Below, one piece after another: positions 62,131 through 64,000 of a stretch of 64,000 bases of DNA (positions are counted from its first letter, which is position 1; each line of letters starts with the position of its first letter). Location: the NCBI RefSeq assembly GCF_023634655.1, contig NZ_JAMKMS010000020.1:16817-80816 (forward strand), read 5' to 3'. The translations under genes and the position numbers were made by a program. The DNA is from Vibrio methylphosphonaticus (GTDB lineage: Bacteria; Pseudomonadota; Gammaproteobacteria; Enterobacterales; Vibrionaceae). The notes beneath the pieces are model-generated. The model saw only the letters and a list, made by a program, of their open reading frames with translations, ran no database searches and was not told where the DNA came from.

Positions 62131-62790
62131 ATGAGACAAAATATGAACGAAAGCGCTAAAAATGATCTTGGTAGATTGCTCATAAATCAAGACGCACTAC
62201 TCGACGTTCTTTCCAAAAGTCATACTTCCTTAACTGACTATCCCGAACTGCAGGAATATTTAGCACGTAAGAATCCTAACGTGGCACAGTACTCCAAAGC
62301 GATAAGAGAAGGGGTGTTCACTAGGCAAGAATATCTCGATGAGATTGGCGAGCGGCTTAATTGGCTTGCCTACGAGTTACAGTCTCATATTGATATGGAA
62401 TTTTTGGTGAATCGTGTCGCATCGATTGTTGGTGATGATCTGGAAAAGATCAAAGCGTTAACCATTGAAGATATCGGGGCCGACTGCTTATCTAAGCTAA
62501 TAAACTTGTTTGGTCATGCGGTGTACTCGACCCAGCAGACAAAACCAAGTTATCCGTTTTTAGCAACGAAAGGCCAAGTTGATCATGTGTTTTGGAAACA
62601 GTCGCATATTGCTTATGATGCTTGGCTTGATGGTTACCAAAGCCATTACAAGTTGACGAACTACTGTCAGGTTCAACTTGATTGCAAAGCACCACAGAGT
62701 TCCGTTCGCTTTTTCCGTCAGTTTGGTGATCCACGCGATATCGCTGAATGGCGTGAATATTCGGGCTATACGCTTGAAGCTAGTATTTAA
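62131..62790 (+). CDS. Hypothetical protein, 219 aa
   Basis: Unrecognised soluble protein. The start could be 62131 or the ATG 12 bases later. It has no signal peptide or membrane helix. The first 80 residues look helical (GRLLINQDALLDVLSKSHTS), the rest mixed, with aromatic-rich segments (HVFWKQSHIAYDAWLDGYQS). Preceded by a perfect palindrome. No function can be assigned; the regular frame and good length support a real gene. Confidence 0.6.
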   Translation: MRQNMNESAKNDLGRLLINQDALLDVLSKSHTSLTDYPELQEYLARKNPNVAQYSKAIREGVFTRQEYLDEIGERLNWLAYELQSHIDMEFLVNRVASIVGDDLEKIKALTIEDIGADCLSKLINLFGHAVYSTQQTKPSYPFLATKGQVDHVFWKQSHIAYDAWLDGYQSHYKLTNYCQVQLDCKAPQSSVRFFRQFGDPRDIAEWREYSGYTLEASI

Positions 62791-62877
62791 AGGCAAGATA
62801 GTTTCACTGATCATTGTTGTTTTCTGTTACCACTATCACTGCTGTTATCTATAGCGTAAAAGTGCAAAGGATTTGCG

Positions 62878-62919
62878 CTGCAACTGCAACTGCAACTGCA
62901 AGTGAAACTGAAACTGCAA
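62878..62919. repeat. Hexanucleotide repeat CTGCAA, seven units
   Basis: Four perfect CTGCAA units, then GTGAAA, CTGAAA and CTGCAA. It lies in a non-coding gap after the hypothetical gene. A frame through it (62814-63050) is not a real gene. Confidence 0.85.
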
Positions 62920-63098
62920 CACGAGTACATGTCATTCCCCTCCAACAACACACTATTCCCGCAGCGCTTGCTCCTTACTTTATTTATTCACCGTTTACGT
63001 CGTTCTACTCCCACTATACTTATTACCTCTGGCGGGTTTCTGATAAATGAATGAGGCGGGGCTAATACATTACAAACGTTGCCTGAGATTGTGCCCTT

Positions 63099-63122
63099 GG
63101 CAGTGGCAGTGGCAGTGGCAGT
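63099..63122. repeat. Hexanucleotide repeat GGCAGT, four units
   Basis: Four perfect GGCAGT units about 45 bp before the AlkB-like gene. A second, unrelated hexamer within 200 bp of the CTGCAA tract. The 376-bp gap 62791-63166 contains these two repeats and no gene I can support. Confidence 0.85.
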
Positions 63123-63166
63123 TGGTAATTGGTACAGCAGTCACGGTTGAATAGGAAGTAAATTGA

Positions 63167-63787
63167 ATGAGTGGTAAAGCGTTTCCTGGACCTGAATTGT
63201 TATCCATTAAAGAAGGAGAGTGGACGAACTTACCGAATGGAAGGGTGCTGTGGGTTCCTAACTTTATCGAGTCATTGGAATCCGTTAGTGTGTTTGATGC
63301 GCTTTATCATGATCTCACATGGCGAGAAGATAAAATCATGATGTTTGGAAAATGGGTGACAATTCCTCGCCTACAGGCGTGGTATGGAGAGGCGAGCTAT
63401 CAATATTCGAATCTAAAATTGGATCCTCTTCCCTGGACCGTTGATCTTGATGCTTTGCGTATTCGTTGTGAAGCTGTCGCAGGTAGCACGTTTAACTCGG
63501 TTCTCGCCAATTTATACCGAACAGGTCAAGACTCGAATGGGTGGCACAGTGACAATGAGCCCGAGCTAGGAGAGCAACCTGTGATCGCCTCACTAAGTTT
63601 TGGTGCGACTCGTCGGTTTTCCTTAAAACATCGCAGCACTAAACAAAAAGTGATTATCGATTTGCCCGCTGGTAGCTTGTTGGTCATGGCTGGTGAGTTA
63701 CAACGTCACTGGCTGCATTGTGTTCCAAAGACAGCCCGATATGTTGAGCCTAGAATCAACCTTACCTTTCGCCAAATCTACAATTAA
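63167..63787 (+). CDS. AlkB-like 2-oxoglutarate/Fe(II) dioxygenase
   Basis: 206-residue oxidative demethylase-like protein. Iron ligands: His and Asp of GWHSDNEPELG and the His of LQRHWLHCVPK. The 2-oxoglutarate-binding Arg is in EPRINLTFRQI. The beta strand PVIASLSFGATRRFSLKHR is typical of the AlkB family (closest by eye to the ALKBH2/3-like bacterial group). Probably repairs alkylated DNA or RNA bases. A bidirectional terminator follows. Confidence 0.87.
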   Translation: MSGKAFPGPELLSIKEGEWTNLPNGRVLWVPNFIESLESVSVFDALYHDLTWREDKIMMFGKWVTIPRLQAWYGEASYQYSNLKLDPLPWTVDLDALRIRCEAVAGSTFNSVLANLYRTGQDSNGWHSDNEPELGEQPVIASLSFGATRRFSLKHRSTKQKVIIDLPAGSLLVMAGELQRHWLHCVPKTARYVEPRINLTFRQIYN

Positions 63788-63816
63788 AAAGCGCCTGCTA
63801 TTTAAACAGGCGCTTT
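63788..63816. terminator. Bidirectional terminator between alkB-like and H1-like genes
   Basis: AAAGCGCCTG and CAGGCGCTTT around a nine-base loop, in the gap between converging genes. Confidence 0.75.
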
Positions 63817-63846
63817 GACGACATTACTTAATTAGTATTGAGAATG

Positions 63847-64000
63847 TTATATTTTGTCAGAGTTGCGAGGGGACACTTGTCGCGCCGCTGGTTTTTTTGC
63901 TGCGGGTTTCTTGGCTGCAGGTTTCTTCGCTGTCGACTTAGTCGCTGTTTTAGCCGCTGGTTTCTTGGCGGCGGTTTTACGAGCTGGTTTTTTCGCTGGT
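63847..64000 (-). CDS. 3' end of a histone-H1-like Lys/Ala/Pro-rich protein, cut by window end
   Basis: On the minus strand the frame from the window edge to a TAA at 63847 reads repeats of KKPAA (AKKPAAKKPAAKKPAA) with variants KTAAKKPAAKTATKSTA, ending RQVSPRNSDKI. The start lies beyond 64000. Such basic Ala/Pro/Lys tails occur in histone-H1-like, AlgP-like and phasin-like proteins, and suggest DNA or nucleic-acid binding. Only the tail is visible, so the family cannot be fixed. Confidence 0.75.
   Translation of the reverse strand, partial: PAKKPARKTAAKKPAAKTATKSTAKKPAAKKPAAKKPAARQVSPRNSDKI

Noticed and set aside
62814..63050. Open frame of 78 codons after the hypothetical gene
   Set aside because: It is created by the CTGCAA repeat (Ala-Thr-Ala-Thr-like residues), has no ribosome-binding site and no family resemblance.
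1..64000. CRISPR arrays, tRNA, rRNA, integron attC sites
   Set aside because: No regularly spaced 25-40-bp repeats, no cloverleaf or rRNA segment recognised by eye; short tRNAs or sRNAs could still be missed without a dedicated scan.

Overview
The window is a gammaproteobacterial chromosome segment. It is most likely from a Vibrio or close Vibrionaceae relative: the gene repertoire fits (LonB-like protease, fermentative LdhA, PhnW-PbfA-PhnX locus with PhnR, DUF2061, PACE, urease with UreJ), as do the AT-leaning intergenic regions. This placement is by recognition of proteins only. I saw no rRNA, tRNA, CRISPR array or intact insertion sequence. Product names are family recognition from the translated sequence, not database results.

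Layout. (1) 0-0.8 kb: the 3' part of a GNAT gene. (2) 0.9-12.7 kb: one long plus-strand nitrogen-scavenging block, urtABCDE followed by ureDABC-E-J-F-G. It starts behind a sigma-54-like promoter with an NtrC-like site, and overlapping stop/start codons couple urtE to ureD. Urea is imported, hydrolysed by urease, and nickel is supplied by UreE/UreJ/UreG. (3) 12.7-14.7 kb: a GGTTAAC tandem repeat, an unknown gene and an RhlE-type helicase. (4) 15-25.2 kb: an accessory carbohydrate region. It holds an eroded IS3-family transposase, a seven-gene minus-strand operon (Pfk paralogue, PTS IIB, UlaA-type IIC, class II aldolase, small protein, IIA, P-loop kinase), a MarR-gene remnant, and a LacI / mannonate-dehydratase-like / Gfo-Idh-MocA cassette with three tandem operator-like repeats. 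(5) 25.4-28 kb: a divergent cytochrome b561-like + MarR / cytochrome c' + periplasmic protein module around a 50-bp near-perfect palindrome. (6) 28-33.6 kb: two glutathione transferases, a LysR regulator, a PACE efflux protein, a DUF2061 protein and a lipoprotein.

(7) 33.9-42.5 kb: a 2-aminoethylphosphonate catabolic locus. phnW-pbfA-phnX runs leftward; an ABC transporter (binding protein, ATPase, fused double permease) and the GntR regulator phnR run rightward. Three matching 14-bp operator candidates sit before phnW, the binding-protein gene and the ATPase gene. PhnW and PhnX degrade aminoethylphosphonate through phosphonoacetaldehyde; PbfA would feed hydroxylated aminoethylphosphonate into the same intermediate. 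(8) 42.5-54.5 kb: mixed transporters, regulators and envelope proteins (two DMT exporters, CDF protein, phospholipase-D-family lipoprotein, START, SYLF and DUF4136 proteins, and a membrane-anchored coiled-coil protein built from 14-residue proline-led repeats). (9) 54.7-64 kb: an FAD oxidoreductase with a LysR regulator, a LonB-like protease, a PilZ protein, LdhA, an unknown protein, two hexanucleotide repeats, an AlkB-like dioxygenase, and the 3' end of a histone-H1-like Lys/Ala/Pro-rich gene cut by the window end.

The strongest candidates for something not routinely described are the PTS-Pfk-aldolase-kinase operon, with altered Pfk residues and two orphan accessory proteins, and the apparent insertion of the LacI/mannonate cassette next to a duplicated piece of a marR gene.
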